In this document: in pieces, positions 37,365 through 46,665 of the stretch
Numbering within the stretch: the first letter of the stretch is position 1
Layout of the letters: every line of letters starts with the position of its first letter
Position numbers and translations under genes: made by a program
DNA from: Nitrosomonas sp. Nm34
GTDB lineage: Bacteria; Pseudomonadota; Gammaproteobacteria; Burkholderiales; Nitrosomonadaceae
Assembly (NCBI RefSeq): GCF_900113925.1
Contig: NZ_FORD01000023.1
Location: 1 to 52,274 of the forward strand
Direction: 5' to 3'
Length of the DNA stretch: 52,274 nucleotides
Notes under the pieces: model-generated
Databases searched by the model: none
What the model saw: the letters and a program-made list of their open reading frames with translations, nothing else
Told to the model about the DNA's origin: nothing

Positions 37365-38822
37365 ATGAATCAATTTTTGTCGGTTACCAATGTACTGAGC
37401 AAGATCATACTGGTATTCGGATTTACGATGCTGGTACCTTACGGTGTCGCATACTGGTCAGAAGATGGCTCATCAGTTGTTTTTGGTGAGGCTATTCTGA
37501 TGACAATGAGTTGTGGCGCAATTATCGGATTAATGACCCGCCGTTACAAGCGTGAACTACAGATTCGCGATGGTTTTTTATTGGTTGTTCTAGTTTGGCT
37601 CCTGCTTCCACTTTTTGGCATGCTGCCTTTATTACGTTTTTTTCCTGACATCAGTTTTGCTAAAGCATACTATGAGGCAACATCTGGTCTGACAGCTTCT
37701 GGAGGAACAGTCTTAACCGGTCTCGATATCCTGCCTCATTCAATTAATTTGTGGCGTGGTGAAATGGTATGGTTAGGAGGTATGGGGTTGATTGTATTGG
37801 CTGTTGCTATTCTGCCTATGCTCGGGGTAGGGGGTAGACAGATATTTAAAGCAGAGATACCCGGCCCCATGAAAGAATCTAAATTGACACCTCGTATTGC
37901 TGAGACCGCGAAAGGATTATGGTTAGTGTATGTATTGCTCACCTTGATTTGCATGATTGCATACAAGCTGGCGGGGATGAACTGGTTCGATGCAGTCATG
38001 CATGCATTCACGACTTTGGGGTTAGGAGGATTTTCTTCTCACGATGGAAGTTATGGATATTGGAACTCGCCAATAATTGAATTGGTTGCGATCATATTCA
38101 TGATAATCAGCGGAATAAATTTTGCAACCCACTTTATGGTCTGGCGAGCCAAAAGCTTCTCATCTTATTATCATGATCCTGAGATCAAACCTTATTTTGT
38201 AATTGTATTAGCGAGCTGTATAGGGCTTGCTGGCTATTTATGGTTAACAGGAGTGTATACTGATCCGTTAACAGCGCTGCGCTATGCTTCCTTTAATGTT
38301 GTCTCCGTTGCGACTACTACCGGTTACAGCAATACTGATTATAGCTTGTGGCCGATATTTGCTCCGCTATGGATGCTATTTTTATCCGGTTTTTGTACTT
38401 CCTCTGGATCAACTGGAGGGGGAATTAAAATGATCCGTGTGAGGATTTTGTATCAGCAGTTTTTTCGTGAATTGATCACAATTATGCATCCGCAAGCAGT
38501 TTCGCCTGTTAAGTTAGGTAAAAATATAGTCGCCAATCGAATTATCTTTGCAGTATTCGTATTTTTATTTGTTTATTTAGCAAGTATGATTCTCTTGACT
38601 TTGGTGCTGACGTTAAGTGGTCTGGATGAAATAACAGCCTTCTCGGCTGCCGTCGCAAATATCAATAATCTGGGGCCCGGGCTTAATCAAATTGGACCAG
38701 CGACAACCTATGCTTCTTTGACAGATTTCCAGATCTCGCTCTGTAGCTTTGCTATGCTACTGGGAAGACTAGAGTTTTATACTTTTTTAATCGTATTTAC
38801 GGCTGCTTTCTGGAAAAAATAG
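37365..38822 (+). CDS. trkH: Trk potassium transporter, membrane subunit
   Basis: The 485-residue protein has four repeated membrane-pore-membrane units. The selectivity-filter loops are visible as SGLTASGGTVLTGLD, FTTLGLGGFSSHDGSYGYW, VATTTGYSNTDYSLWP and VANINNLGPGLNQIGP. SGFCTSSGSTGGGIKMIRV, between them, is the intramembrane gate loop typical of TrkH/TrkG. It takes up potassium with TrkA as regulator. It is the last gene of the trkAH pair. Confidence 0.95.
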   Translation: MNQFLSVTNVLSKIILVFGFTMLVPYGVAYWSEDGSSVVFGEAILMTMSCGAIIGLMTRRYKRELQIRDGFLLVVLVWLLLPLFGMLPLLRFFPDISFAKAYYEATSGLTASGGTVLTGLDILPHSINLWRGEMVWLGGMGLIVLAVAILPMLGVGGRQIFKAEIPGPMKESKLTPRIAETAKGLWLVYVLLTLICMIAYKLAGMNWFDAVMHAFTTLGLGGFSSHDGSYGYWNSPIIELVAIIFMIISGINFATHFMVWRAKSFSSYYHDPEIKPYFVIVLASCIGLAGYLWLTGVYTDPLTALRYASFNVVSVATTTGYSNTDYSLWPIFAPLWMLFLSGFCTSSGSTGGGIKMIRVRILYQQFFRELITIMHPQAVSPVKLGKNIVANRIIFAVFVFLFVYLASMILLTLVLTLSGLDEITAFSAAVANINNLGPGLNQIGPATTYASLTDFQISLCSFAMLLGRLEFYTFLIVFTAAFWKK

Positions 38823-39349
38823 ATTACTCACTATTATGTCAATATTTTGGTAATATTATGTTAAAAATATACACATGAGTAAGTTTTGCATATAGTATTA
38901 TTACAGGAATGATGGTTATATTGCAAATTTAGGTAATAATTTACAAGATTTATATATACTTAGAGAACTTCAGAAAGAATCGCTTGTTGCCTCGTTTCAA
39001 GTTCACATCGTAGTGCTGTGTATCTACGCATTTTTCAAAAGCTATCCTTAGGCATATATTATTCGGGCAACTAACATTTATTTTTAACTGCCAATTACTT
39101 TTAGTAATTTATGAGATTAGCCATCTCCTTTTGAAGATTATTTGGATAGCTTTGATTTATGGATGAAACTAATCTTAGCTTGAAAAATTGAATAGCTATG
39201 AGAACGATACTTGCATAACTCGATTCTTAATATTTTAACTTTTGACCTACTCCATACATTCACTGTAAGTAGTTATGGTCTTTTAGAGATAACTAAATCT
39301 AAGTTGGTAATTTGGTGTAATTTGGAAAATAGTGCGCTATACACAAACT
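38823..39349. other. Gene-free AT-rich intergenic region
   Basis: About 520 bp between trkH and apaG hold no credible gene on either strand. There is a small palindrome AATATT-TTGGT-AATATT at 38841-38857. The rest is AT-rich with frequent stops in all frames. The apaG promoter must lie here, but I could not pick convincing -35 and -10 boxes. Confidence 0.5.
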
Positions 39350-39733
39350 ATGAATAACGAAAAAAAATATGATATCAATATATTGGTCCGCACAACATAC
39401 TTGCCAGAACAATCAGACGAAGAAGCGGATCGCCATGTATTTTCTTATACTATTACTATTTCCAATACAGGAAATGTGGCATCCCAATTAATAAGTCGCC
39501 ATTGGATCATTACGAGTGGTGATGGTAATATTCATGAGGTACGAGGTTTAGGTGTGGTAGGAGAACAACCCCTTATTAAACCTGGCGATACTTTCGAATA
39601 TACCAGCGGTACAACGATCCCTTCTCTAGCTGGCACAATGAAGGGAAGTTATCAAATGGTTGCTGAGGATGGCTTTCATTTTACCGTAGATATTCCTGAA
39701 TTCATTTTGAGTGTTCCAAGAGTGCTTCATTAA
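39350..39733 (+). CDS. apaG: ApaG (Co2+/Mg2+ efflux-associated) protein
   Basis: A 127-residue single-domain protein of the ApaG/DUF525 family with a fibronectin type III-like beta fold. The signature is visible in VFSYTITISNTGNVASQLISRHWIIT, VRGLGVVGEQPLIKPGDTFEYTSG and GSYQMVAEDGFHFTVDIPEF. The molecular function is unsettled; E. coli apaG lies in the ksgA-apaH operon, but here it stands alone. I use ATG 39350 (MNNEKKYDINI). GTG at 39332 is an alternative and has a GGAA upstream that could favour it. Confidence 0.92.
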   Translation: MNNEKKYDINILVRTTYLPEQSDEEADRHVFSYTITISNTGNVASQLISRHWIITSGDGNIHEVRGLGVVGEQPLIKPGDTFEYTSGTTIPSLAGTMKGSYQMVAEDGFHFTVDIPEFILSVPRVLH

Positions 39734-39854
39734 ATATTTAACAAATCAGATTAACCTTAGACTTCTACGATTAAGATACTTTCAAAGATGCTAGTTAGAT
39801 CATTCCTAATAGCTTCATAATTTGACAGAGAAATGAGTTGTAGACTGTCTGTAT

Positions 39855-40562
39855 ATGCATCCTGGCACACTATTTCTTATACCAGCTCCATTAGGAGAGG
39901 CAGAGTTTGCTGATATCATTCCTGCAAATGTTCAGCAGCGTATTACTTGTCTCAAATATTTTATTGTTGAGCATCCAAAGACTGCTAGATATTTCCTGAA
40001 GCAGGTTGAAGGGATGCGGCCTTTACAAGAAATTGAGATGCAGGTATTAAATGAGCATACCCGGTTTAATGAGCTAGGTCGACTACTTGAACCTTTACTT
40101 GCAGGAAATGATATAGGACTGTTATCTGAAGCAGGTTGTCCAGCGGTTGCTGATCCGGGGGCAAATCTTGTACGGGTTGCACATCAAAAGCATGTGCCTA
40201 TTGTTCCGCTTGTGGGACCATCCTCTATTTTATTAGCGTTGATGGCCTCTGGACTGAATGGGCAAAACTTTCACTTTCATGGCTATTTACCCATAAAGTA
40301 CGAACTGCGTCTCAAAACAATTACCCAATTAGAGCAAGAATCAGCACGATTTAATCAAACCCAAATCTTTATAGAAACACCATATCGGAATCAGAAATTG
40401 CTGGAGTTGCTCATCCAGAACTGTAATGAAGAAACTGATTTATGTATTGCCAGTAATCTTACTTTAAAAGATGAATATATTGCTACCAAAAAAATCAAGG
40501 AATGGAGAAGCTATTTACCCCAGATCAACAGGAGACCGACAGTTTTTTTATTGCACAGATAA
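39855..40562 (+). CDS. RsmI-like SAM-dependent methyltransferase
   Basis: A 235-residue protein of the tetrapyrrole-methylase fold. It resembles RsmI, the 16S rRNA 2'-O-methyltransferase, in DIGLLSEAGCPAVADPGANLVRVAH, VPLVGPSSILLALMASGLNGQNFHFHGYLP and IFIETPYRNQKLLE. The N-terminus differs: GTLFLIPAPLGEAEFADIIP in place of the RsmI ATPIGNL start, and it lacks the ExTR-type loop. It is thus a paralog seen in betaproteobacteria, with an unknown substrate. It is monocistronic between apaG and the convergent gloA. Confidence 0.82.
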   Translation: MHPGTLFLIPAPLGEAEFADIIPANVQQRITCLKYFIVEHPKTARYFLKQVEGMRPLQEIEMQVLNEHTRFNELGRLLEPLLAGNDIGLLSEAGCPAVADPGANLVRVAHQKHVPIVPLVGPSSILLALMASGLNGQNFHFHGYLPIKYELRLKTITQLEQESARFNQTQIFIETPYRNQKLLELLIQNCNEETDLCIASNLTLKDEYIATKKIKEWRSYLPQINRRPTVFLLHR

Positions 40563-40738
40563 TTTGAAGGGGTTCTCTTTTCTCTTATCAGCTAACGAGA
40601 ATAAATACGAATTCTGCTGTTACCATCATTTTATAAATCACAGTTAATTATTTGCATAGACTAAACATCATTTATATTATTCTTAATCCTGGTAACAGCA
40701 TTTTCCTGATAAAGCCTATCAGCTATATTGATATTGCT

Positions 40739-41128
40739 TCATTTATCTTTTTTTTGAATAAACTCAATTTTATACCCATCTGGATCTTCAATAAATGCAA
40801 TAACAGTAGAACCGTGTTTCATTGGACCAGCCTCACGCGTTACTTTTCCTCCTAAGTTTTTTACTTTTTCACACATTTCGTATGCATTGTCTACTTCTAT
40901 TGCAATATGGCCAAATGCTGTTCCAAGTTCATATTTTTCTATACCCCAATTATAAGTTAATTCTAAAACAGCATTTTCTGATTCATTCTGATAGCCTACA
41001 AATGTCAGCGTGAATTTTCCATCCGGGTATTCTTTCTGGCGCAAAACTTTCATACCCAGAATTTTGGTATAAAAATGAATAGATTTTTCGAGATTTCCTA
41101 CTCTCAGCATCGTGTGAAGTATGCGCAT
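40739..41128 (-). CDS. gloA: Lactoylglutathione lyase (glyoxalase I)
   Basis: The 129-residue metalloenzyme isomerises the methylglyoxal-glutathione adduct to S-lactoylglutathione. It begins [20 protein letters not shown], and the four metal ligands fall at His5, Glu56, His74 and Glu122, the same positions as in the E. coli enzyme. Length fits the short nickel-dependent form. Its ATG overlaps the rubredoxin stop by one base, so it is translated as the second gene of a two-gene unit. That link to a redox carrier is unusual and may be incidental. Confidence 0.95.
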   Translation of the reverse strand: MRILHTMLRVGNLEKSIHFYTKILGMKVLRQKEYPDGKFTLTFVGYQNESENAVLELTYNWGIEKYELGTAFGHIAIEVDNAYEMCEKVKNLGGKVTREAGPMKHGSTVIAFIEDPDGYKIEFIQKKDK

Positions 41129-41316
41129 TATATTTTCACCATCTCAAAATCTTCTTTACGTGCGCCACATTCAGGGCAAGTCCAATTAATTGGTACATCT
41201 TCCCATCGCGTTCCAGGAGGAATTCCTTCTTGGGGTGCACCTTCGGCTTCATCATAGATATAACCACAGATCAAACACATGTATCGGTGATAAATCTGAT
41301 TTTCATCGGTATGCAT
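41128..41316 (-). CDS. Rubredoxin
   Basis: A 62-residue iron protein with two CxxC metal knuckles: Cys14 and Cys17 in [12 protein letters not shown], and Cys47 and Cys50 in [13 protein letters not shown]. The intervening [16 protein letters not shown] is the standard rubredoxin loop. It carries single electrons in the cytoplasm. The N-terminal ten residues form a short extension. It is divergent from thiD (53 bp apart), an arrangement common in betaproteobacteria, and is coupled to gloA downstream. Confidence 0.95.
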   Translation of the reverse strand: MHTDENQIYHRYMCLICGYIYDEAEGAPQEGIPPGTRWEDVPINWTCPECGARKEDFEMVKI

Positions 41317-41368
41317 GATAGATCGAAACGTCCTTTTAAGTTAAAATTATATTTTACGGTATTATTGC

Positions 41369-42202
41369 ATGTCACAACCACCCCCCAAAGTATTATCATT
41401 TGCTGCAAGCGATCCAAGCGGCGGAGCAGGTATACAGGCTGATATTCTCACATTAGCAAGTATAGGATGTCATCCACTTTCAGTTATTACCGCGGTAACC
41501 ATCCAGGACACTGTTGGCAATGAAAATATAATGGCGCTAGATTCTGAGTGGATTACAGATCAGGCTCGTATCGTGCTAGAAGATATGCCAGTAGATGCTT
41601 TTAAAATAGGCCTGCTCGGCAGTGTAGAAACTGTCGTTGCCATTGCGGAAATAATTGCTGATTATCCTGATATTCCAGTGGTTCTTGATCCAGTGCTTGC
41701 TTCTGGTCGTGGTGATCCACTTGCTAATGAACAGATAATTACAGCCATACGTGATTTATTAATTCCACAAACCACCATTATTACGCCCAATAGTCTAGAA
41801 GCAAGGCGGCTGATACTTGAGAATGAGGACGAATTAGAGATTATTGATTTAAAGCAAAGTGCGGATCGGTTATTACAGATAGGTTGCGAATATGCCTTGA
41901 TCACGGGTACTCATGAAAATACAGGGAAGGTAATTAATACATTGTATGATATCAACGGGGTTATCCGATCTGATGAATGGCAGCGTTTGCCCGGGTCTTA
42001 TCATGGATCGGGATGCACGCTCTCGTCAGCAATTGCCGCCTCTCTCGCACATGGATTGCCTATCGCTGAAAGTGTTTATGAAGCACAAGACTATACTTGG
42101 CATGCACTTAAATCAGGGTTCCGTCCCGGGATGGGGCAATATTTACCAGATAGATTCTTCTGGGCGTCTGATGAGAATGATTTAGAAGAAAAAAAAAGCT
42201 GA
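41369..42202 (+). CDS. thiD: Hydroxymethylpyrimidine/phosphomethylpyrimidine kinase
   Basis: The 277-residue enzyme phosphorylates the pyrimidine half of thiamine twice. The ribokinase-fold motifs are LSFAASDPSGGAGIQADILT at the N-terminus, VVLDPVLASGRGDPL, IITPNSLEARRL, YALITGTHE and the catalytic anion-hole GSYHGSGCTLSSAIAASLAHG near 215. The charged C-terminal tail is a local feature. thiE follows after five bases, giving a thiDE unit that supplies and couples the pyrimidine part. No thiamine riboswitch is seen upstream. Confidence 0.95.
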   Translation: MSQPPPKVLSFAASDPSGGAGIQADILTLASIGCHPLSVITAVTIQDTVGNENIMALDSEWITDQARIVLEDMPVDAFKIGLLGSVETVVAIAEIIADYPDIPVVLDPVLASGRGDPLANEQIITAIRDLLIPQTTIITPNSLEARRLILENEDELEIIDLKQSADRLLQIGCEYALITGTHENTGKVINTLYDINGVIRSDEWQRLPGSYHGSGCTLSSAIAASLAHGLPIAESVYEAQDYTWHALKSGFRPGMGQYLPDRFFWASDENDLEEKKS

Positions 42203-42207
42203 TTTTA

Positions 42208-42861
42208 ATGATGTCTCACCACATTAATGGCTTATATGCCATTACACCTGATATTACGGATACAACACAACTGTGTGAGATGACGCTTCAGGTGCTCGCA
42301 GCTGGCGTTCAATATGTTCAATATCGGAATAAAATCGCCGATTACAGATTGCGTTTGGCTCAGGCAAATGCGTTATCCAAGCTTTGTAAGCAATATGGTA
42401 CTCACTTAATTATTAATGATCATTATGATCTGGCTATAGAAGTCGACGCTGACGGCATACATATAGGAAAAGAAGATATTGCTATTACTGATGCCAGAGA
42501 CTATCTAGGGCAAAACAAAATTATTGGCGTGTCCTGTTATAATCAGCTGGAGTTAGCGCTTGGGGCAGAAAGAATGGGCGCTGATTATGTGGCATTTGGT
42601 GCCTTTTTTTGCTCAAAAACTAAAACTAATGCGGTAAGAGCATCAACTGACCTACTGTCTGAAGCAAAGAAGAAATTGAATATTCCCATCGTTGCGATTG
42701 GTGGCATTACTCTGGCTAATGCTTCCTCATTAATCGATCATGGAAGCAATTCTATTGCTGTATGTCATGGGCTATTTGGTACGCAGGATATTCAATTTAT
42801 TGCAAAAAAATTTAACCAGCTATTTTTTAGGGCTGAACAAACTTTTTCTTCATCATCTTAA
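42208..42861 (+). CDS. thiE: Thiamine-phosphate synthase
   Basis: The 217-residue barrel protein joins hydroxymethylpyrimidine diphosphate to thiazole phosphate. Family motifs are GLYAITPDITDTTQL, VQYVQYRNKIADYRLRL, LIINDHYDLAIEVDADGIHIGKED, IIGVSCYNQLE, DYVAFGAFFCSKTK and IPIVAIGGITLANASSLI. Two adjacent ATGs (42208 and 42211) can serve as the start. It lies five bases after thiD and 14 bases before hemL. Confidence 0.95.
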   Translation: MMSHHINGLYAITPDITDTTQLCEMTLQVLAAGVQYVQYRNKIADYRLRLAQANALSKLCKQYGTHLIINDHYDLAIEVDADGIHIGKEDIAITDARDYLGQNKIIGVSCYNQLELALGAERMGADYVAFGAFFCSKTKTNAVRASTDLLSEAKKKLNIPIVAIGGITLANASSLIDHGSNSIAVCHGLFGTQDIQFIAKKFNQLFFRAEQTFSSSS

Positions 42862-42875
42862 TGACGAGTAAGTAA

Positions 42876-44159
42876 ATGACCTCACTTAATCAACAATTAT
42901 ATGAATCATCTCAAAAATATATTCCTGGAGGTGTTAACTCGCCTGTACGGGCTTTTAAATCTGTTGGTGGTACGCCTATTTTTTTTAAACGTGGTAAAGG
43001 TGCTTATTTTTGGGATGCGGATGAAAAATCTTATATAGATTATGTCGGCTCATGGGGACCGCTGATTCTTGGTCATGCTCATCCCAACGTGGTCAAAGCA
43101 GTTCAAGAAGCAGCACAGAATGGATTATCCTTTGGCGCTCCTACCGAAACAGAACTAGAAATTGCTGAGCTGCTTTGCAAATTGCTTCCTTCGATAGAAC
43201 AAGTGCGATTGGTGAGTTCAGGTACTGAAGCCGGGATGAGTGCCATTCGCTTAGCACGTGGCTATACTGGTAGAAGCCATATCATTAAATTTGAGGGGTG
43301 TTATCACGGTCATGATGATGCCTTATTGGTAAAAGCGGGTTCTGGAGCATTGACATTTGGTCATCCTAGCTCAGCAGGTGTTCCAGCTGAAACTGCAGCA
43401 CATACGATCGTACTAAATTATAACGATATTGCTGGCTTAGAAAGAGCCTTTGATGAATTTGGTAAGGAAATTGCTGCCGCTATCGTTGAGCCTGTCGCAG
43501 GGAATATGAACCTGGTGAAAGCAGAGCCGGATTTTTTACTAGCTTTAAGAAGACTATGCACACAACATGGTAGCGTCCTGATTTTTGACGAAGTCATGAC
43601 AGGTTTTCGTGTTGGTCTGGAATGTGCTCAGGGACTTTATCAGATAAAACCTGATCTTACGATACTCGGTAAAGTGATAGGGGGAGGTATGCCTCTGGCT
43701 GCATTTGGAGGACGACGGGAAATTATGCAGTGCCTGGCCCCACTCGGTGCGGTATACCAAGCGGGCACTTTATCTGGTAATCCTGTTGCGGTTGCAGCTG
43801 GACTAGCAACGCTTCGCGAAGTGCAAGCGCCCGGTTTTTATGAGACACTCTCAGCTAAAACTCAACAGCTGACTCAAGGTTTGACAGCCGTTGCAAACAA
43901 ATGTGGCGTAAATTTTTGCGCCGAGTCTGTTGGTGGTATGTTTGGTTTATATTTTTGTAAAAAACCGCCAAAAAGTTTTGCAGAGGTAATGGCGTGTGAT
44001 AGAGCAGCGTTTAATCGCTTTTTTCATGCGATGTTACAAGCGGGAGTTTATTTTGCGCCATCTGCCTATGAGGCCGGTTTCGTTTCTGCTATGCATAATA
44101 GCGAAGAGATTGATAATACGTTGCTTGCAGCTGAACGTATTTTTAGCTCTTGGGTATAA
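42876..44159 (+). CDS. hemL: Glutamate-1-semialdehyde 2,1-aminomutase
   Basis: The 427-residue PLP enzyme makes 5-aminolevulinate in the C5 heme pathway, needed here for the cytochrome-rich respiration expected of this group. Motifs: [90 protein letters not shown] and the PLP-lysine loop [19 protein letters not shown]. Length is normal. It follows thiDE closely and ends at two successive hairpins. Confidence 0.96.
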   Translation: MTSLNQQLYESSQKYIPGGVNSPVRAFKSVGGTPIFFKRGKGAYFWDADEKSYIDYVGSWGPLILGHAHPNVVKAVQEAAQNGLSFGAPTETELEIAELLCKLLPSIEQVRLVSSGTEAGMSAIRLARGYTGRSHIIKFEGCYHGHDDALLVKAGSGALTFGHPSSAGVPAETAAHTIVLNYNDIAGLERAFDEFGKEIAAAIVEPVAGNMNLVKAEPDFLLALRRLCTQHGSVLIFDEVMTGFRVGLECAQGLYQIKPDLTILGKVIGGGMPLAAFGGRREIMQCLAPLGAVYQAGTLSGNPVAVAAGLATLREVQAPGFYETLSAKTQQLTQGLTAVANKCGVNFCAESVGGMFGLYFCKKPPKSFAEVMACDRAAFNRFFHAMLQAGVYFAPSAYEAGFVSAMHNSEEIDNTLLAAERIFSSWV

Positions 44160-44166
44160 AAATGTT

Positions 44167-44197
44167 AAATTACCACCGATGATAACGGTGGTAATTT
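44167..44197. terminator. Perfect 12-bp hairpin after hemL
   Basis: AAATTACCACCG (44167-44178) pairs exactly with CGGTGGTAATTT (44186-44197) around a 7-base loop. There is no T-run directly after it on the plus strand; on the minus strand AACATTTTTAT follows. It may therefore end the cytochrome c4 transcript coming the other way, while the next hairpin ends hemL. Confidence 0.6.
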
Positions 44198-44210
44198 CCA
44201 ATTTTCAATG

Positions 44211-44230
44211 AGAGGCTATGCCTCTTTTTT
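44211..44230 (+). terminator. Rho-independent terminator of hemL
   Basis: AGAGGC (44211-44216), loop TAT, GCCTCT (44220-44225), then a run of Ts to 44230. This is the textbook layout and sits 52 bp after the hemL stop. Confidence 0.7.
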
Positions 44231-44251
44231 AACAGCGGAATCTCACTCTAC

Positions 44252-44896
44252 TTACTGTAACGTTGCAATATATTCAGCTACAGCTTTTATTTGCTGAGCA
44301 CTCATGCGTAGTACGACTTTTTGCATGGAATGATTGATATCATTAGTACGACCTCCACGATAAAATGCATCTAATTGAGAAATGGTATAGGTTGGGTGCT
44401 GGCCTGCGAGTTTTGGATAATGAGGAGGGATACCTGCTCCGTTAGGGGAATGACAGCTGGAACAAGCTGGCACATTATTTTCTAAATTACCGCCGTCATA
44501 TATTCTTTTACCGACTTCTAGTAATGATTCATCACTATTACTCGTCGTTGCAGGCGTGGTTTTTTGTTGGGCATAGTAAGCGGCGATATTCTGCATATCA
44601 TCTGCAGAGAGTGCTGCCACCATAGAAGCCATCACCTGACTATCGCGTTTTGCAGGTGAATCACCTTCTACCTTGAAATCCATTAATTGCTTGGCGATAT
44701 ACTCCGGATGCTGGCCAGCAAGAGTGGGGTTGTTTGGGATAACGCTATTGCCATCGGCGTTATGGCAGCCAGCGCAAACACCCGTAGCAATTTCTTTGCC
44801 TTTTTCAGAATCACCATGAATGCTAGGTGTATCGGCTAAAATTTGATTTGAAAATATAAATGCAAAAATGACAGCAGTATTTTTAATGACTTTCAT
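44252..44896 (-). CDS. Cytochrome c4-like diheme c-type cytochrome
   Basis: The periplasmic protein has a signal peptide (MKVIKNTAVIFAFIFSNQILA) and two heme-binding motifs, CAGCH and CSSCH, each in a class I cytochrome half of about 90 residues. HNADGNSVIPNNPTLAGQHPEYIAKQL and SPNGAGIPPHYPKLAGQHPTYTISQL show the duplicated cytochrome c4 pattern, with later methionines (MVAALS; MQKVVLRMSAQQIKAVAEYI) as axial ligands. It carries electrons to terminal oxidases. I use ATG 44894-44896; an upstream ATG at 44929 would lengthen the leader by 11 residues. It is convergent with hemL. Confidence 0.92.
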   Translation of the reverse strand: MKVIKNTAVIFAFIFSNQILADTPSIHGDSEKGKEIATGVCAGCHNADGNSVIPNNPTLAGQHPEYIAKQLMDFKVEGDSPAKRDSQVMASMVAALSADDMQNIAAYYAQQKTTPATTSNSDESLLEVGKRIYDGGNLENNVPACSSCHSPNGAGIPPHYPKLAGQHPTYTISQLDAFYRGGRTNDINHSMQKVVLRMSAQQIKAVAEYIATLQ

Positions 44897-45268
44897 ATTT
44901 TGAAGAATTGATGATTTTAAGGTTTTCATAAAAAGAAAAGAGCCAAATTAACTTCGCATTCTAACAAGGTTTACTCATAGCAGTAAACGGTTATAGCTGA
45001 TAATCCATCAGAATAAAAATATTTTTTACTTATATCTGCGCTGGTTAAAAGAAATTTTCGAATATTGTATTGTTTAGATAGGATTGAATTAAAAAGAGCG
45101 CATGACACAAAAGATAAAGATATCCAAAAAATAAAATTGTTATCTTCAGGAGTAGCGTGCAAAATATAACTATATTTGGTATCGATTTGCATCGTATCAG
45201 AGCAAATATTATATAAATAAAGTAATGTGAGATTTAAAGGTAATTAATGAGTTGCTGAATTTAATATA

Positions 45269-45460
45269 GGGTACCTCTAAAAATTTTCAGCGTTCTAAAC
45301 AAGACAAGGCGAGCAAAGAAAAACATTGGCGCAGCCTCCTATAACTGATAGCTAAGGAAGAAGAAACATTCTTTGAACTACGAAGTATTGTGACGAAACA
45401 AGTAAGCAGAGCATCCTCCAAAGCGAATGCTCGCAAATATGAGTTTCAGAAGTGCTCTAT
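45269..45460. repeat. MITE-like dispersed repeat, copy 2
   Basis: About 192 bp related to 27481-27673 in the same orientation, with nearly the same length. The left end GGGTACCTCTAAAAATTTTCAG is the better-kept terminal repeat; the right end TTTCAGAAGTGCTCTAT is diverged. Shared internal blocks are GACAAGGCGAG, ATAACTGAT-type, AAACATTCTTTG/AAACATTTTTTG, CGAAGTATTGTGACGA and GCTCGCA. It contains no gene. It sits in the 875-bp gap between cytochrome c4 and map. Confidence 0.65.
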
Positions 45461-45550
45461 ACTTTACTGACCTAAGCTAAGCAGTATAGTCCGTGACATA
45501 GTACTATTTCATCCAGCATATTACGTGAGCAGTTGGTAGCAATGCAATAG

Positions 45551-45757
45551 ATCGAGAAAATAAAAAGTAAAGGTATTTGTATTTCAAGCGTAAATGTAAA
45601 TATTAGCAAGTTAAAATTTGAGCTAGTAAAATTCATCATTTTTAATCACCCGAAAACGAAAGAAGTGGAAGAGAAAACCCATACCCTTATTCAGCAATTT
45701 TTGATAGTGAGTACCAAAATGGATGACCTAATGGCAACAACAAGCTCTAAAATATAA
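45551..45757 (+). pseudogene. Open reading fragment without a start, upstream of map
   Basis: A 68-codon open stretch lacks a good start codon and ends at TAA 45755-45757. It reads IEKIKSKGICISSVNVN, then KFELVKFIIFNHPKTKEVEEK and ends DDLMATTSSKI. The charged helical character looks like protein, but no family is recognised. It follows MITE-like copy 2 and could be a decayed gene tail. Chance is a real alternative. Confidence 0.25.
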
Positions 45758-45804
45758 GAAATGTAGAATTTTATTATGTAATAGTTGGATTATTGAGAAA
45801 TATT

Positions 45805-46614
45805 GTGACGGTTCAGATAAAAACCCCTGAGGAAATTGAAAAAATGCGGATAGCCGGTAGATTGGCGTCCGAGGTTCTTGACTACATTACCCCTTATGTT
45901 GTTACAGGCAGAACAACTGGCGAACTTGATAAGCTTTGCCATGACTATATGGTTAATGTCCAAAAAACTATACCTGCCCCCCTTCATTATGCTCCCCCTG
46001 GATACAGCCCTTTTCCAAAATCAATCTGTACTTCAATTAACCACCAGGTTTGTCATGGCATTCCAGGAGATAAAAAATTGAAAGAGGGAGATATCGTCAA
46101 TATTGATGTGACGGTAATCTATAATGGATATCATGGGGATACCAGTCGCATGTATTATGTTGGGCAGCCTTCGATACAAGCAAAGCGCTTATGTGAGGTG
46201 ACTTTTGAATCGATGTGGCGAGGAATAGAAGAAATCAGACCTGGTAAACATTTAGGTGATATTGGTTATGCCATTCAACGCATGGCTGAAGGTGCAGGTT
46301 ATAGCGTAGTAAGAGAATTTTGTGGTCATGGTATTGGTGCAAAATTTCATGAAGATCCCCAGGTTCTTCATTATGGGCGTCGCGGTGCAGGTTTGATGCT
46401 TGAGGCCGGCATGATTTTTACCGTTGAACCTATGATCAATGCGGGGAAAGCTGCTATTCGCGCGCTACCAGATGGGTGGACGGTGATAACGAAAGATCGC
46501 AGCTTATCAGCCCAATGGGAACATACAGTATTAGTTACTGAGAATAGTTATGAAATATTAACAGTATCAACAGGTTCTCCGCCAAAACCGACTTCTTATC
46601 GTTTTGCTACCTGA
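45805..46614 (+). CDS. map: Methionine aminopeptidase, type I
   Basis: The 269-residue dimetal enzyme removes the initiator methionine after deformylation. The ligands are visible in VNIDVTVIYNGYHGDTSRMYYVG, EFCGHGIGAKFHEDPQVLHY, GMIFTVEPMINAG and AQWEHTVLVTENSYEILT. The start is probably GTG 45805 (MTVQIKTPEEIEKMRIAG), preceded by a purine-rich GAGAAA; a TTG at 45793 is four codons upstream. Map and Def act in sequence but are far apart here. It is followed by rph after 51 bp. Confidence 0.94.
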   Translation: MTVQIKTPEEIEKMRIAGRLASEVLDYITPYVVTGRTTGELDKLCHDYMVNVQKTIPAPLHYAPPGYSPFPKSICTSINHQVCHGIPGDKKLKEGDIVNIDVTVIYNGYHGDTSRMYYVGQPSIQAKRLCEVTFESMWRGIEEIRPGKHLGDIGYAIQRMAEGAGYSVVREFCGHGIGAKFHEDPQVLHYGRRGAGLMLEAGMIFTVEPMINAGKAAIRALPDGWTVITKDRSLSAQWEHTVLVTENSYEILTVSTGSPPKPTSYRFAT

Positions 46615-46665
46615 ATATCTTGCTCTAATATTTCAGATGAAAATTTTTGATAACGGATTCCAATA

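Noticed and set aside
38823..39349. tRNA or small-RNA gene in the trkH-apaG gap
   Set aside because: No TPsiC-like GGTTCGA arm, cloverleaf pairing or strong terminator was found by eye.
41317..41368. Thiamine pyrophosphate riboswitch before thiD
   Set aside because: The rubredoxin-thiD gap is only 52 bp, too short for the aptamer, and no matching elements are seen.
44971..45192. A 73-codon minus-strand frame before cytochrome c4
   Set aside because: No family resemblance, no ribosome-binding site, and a low-complexity AT-rich composition. Most likely chance.
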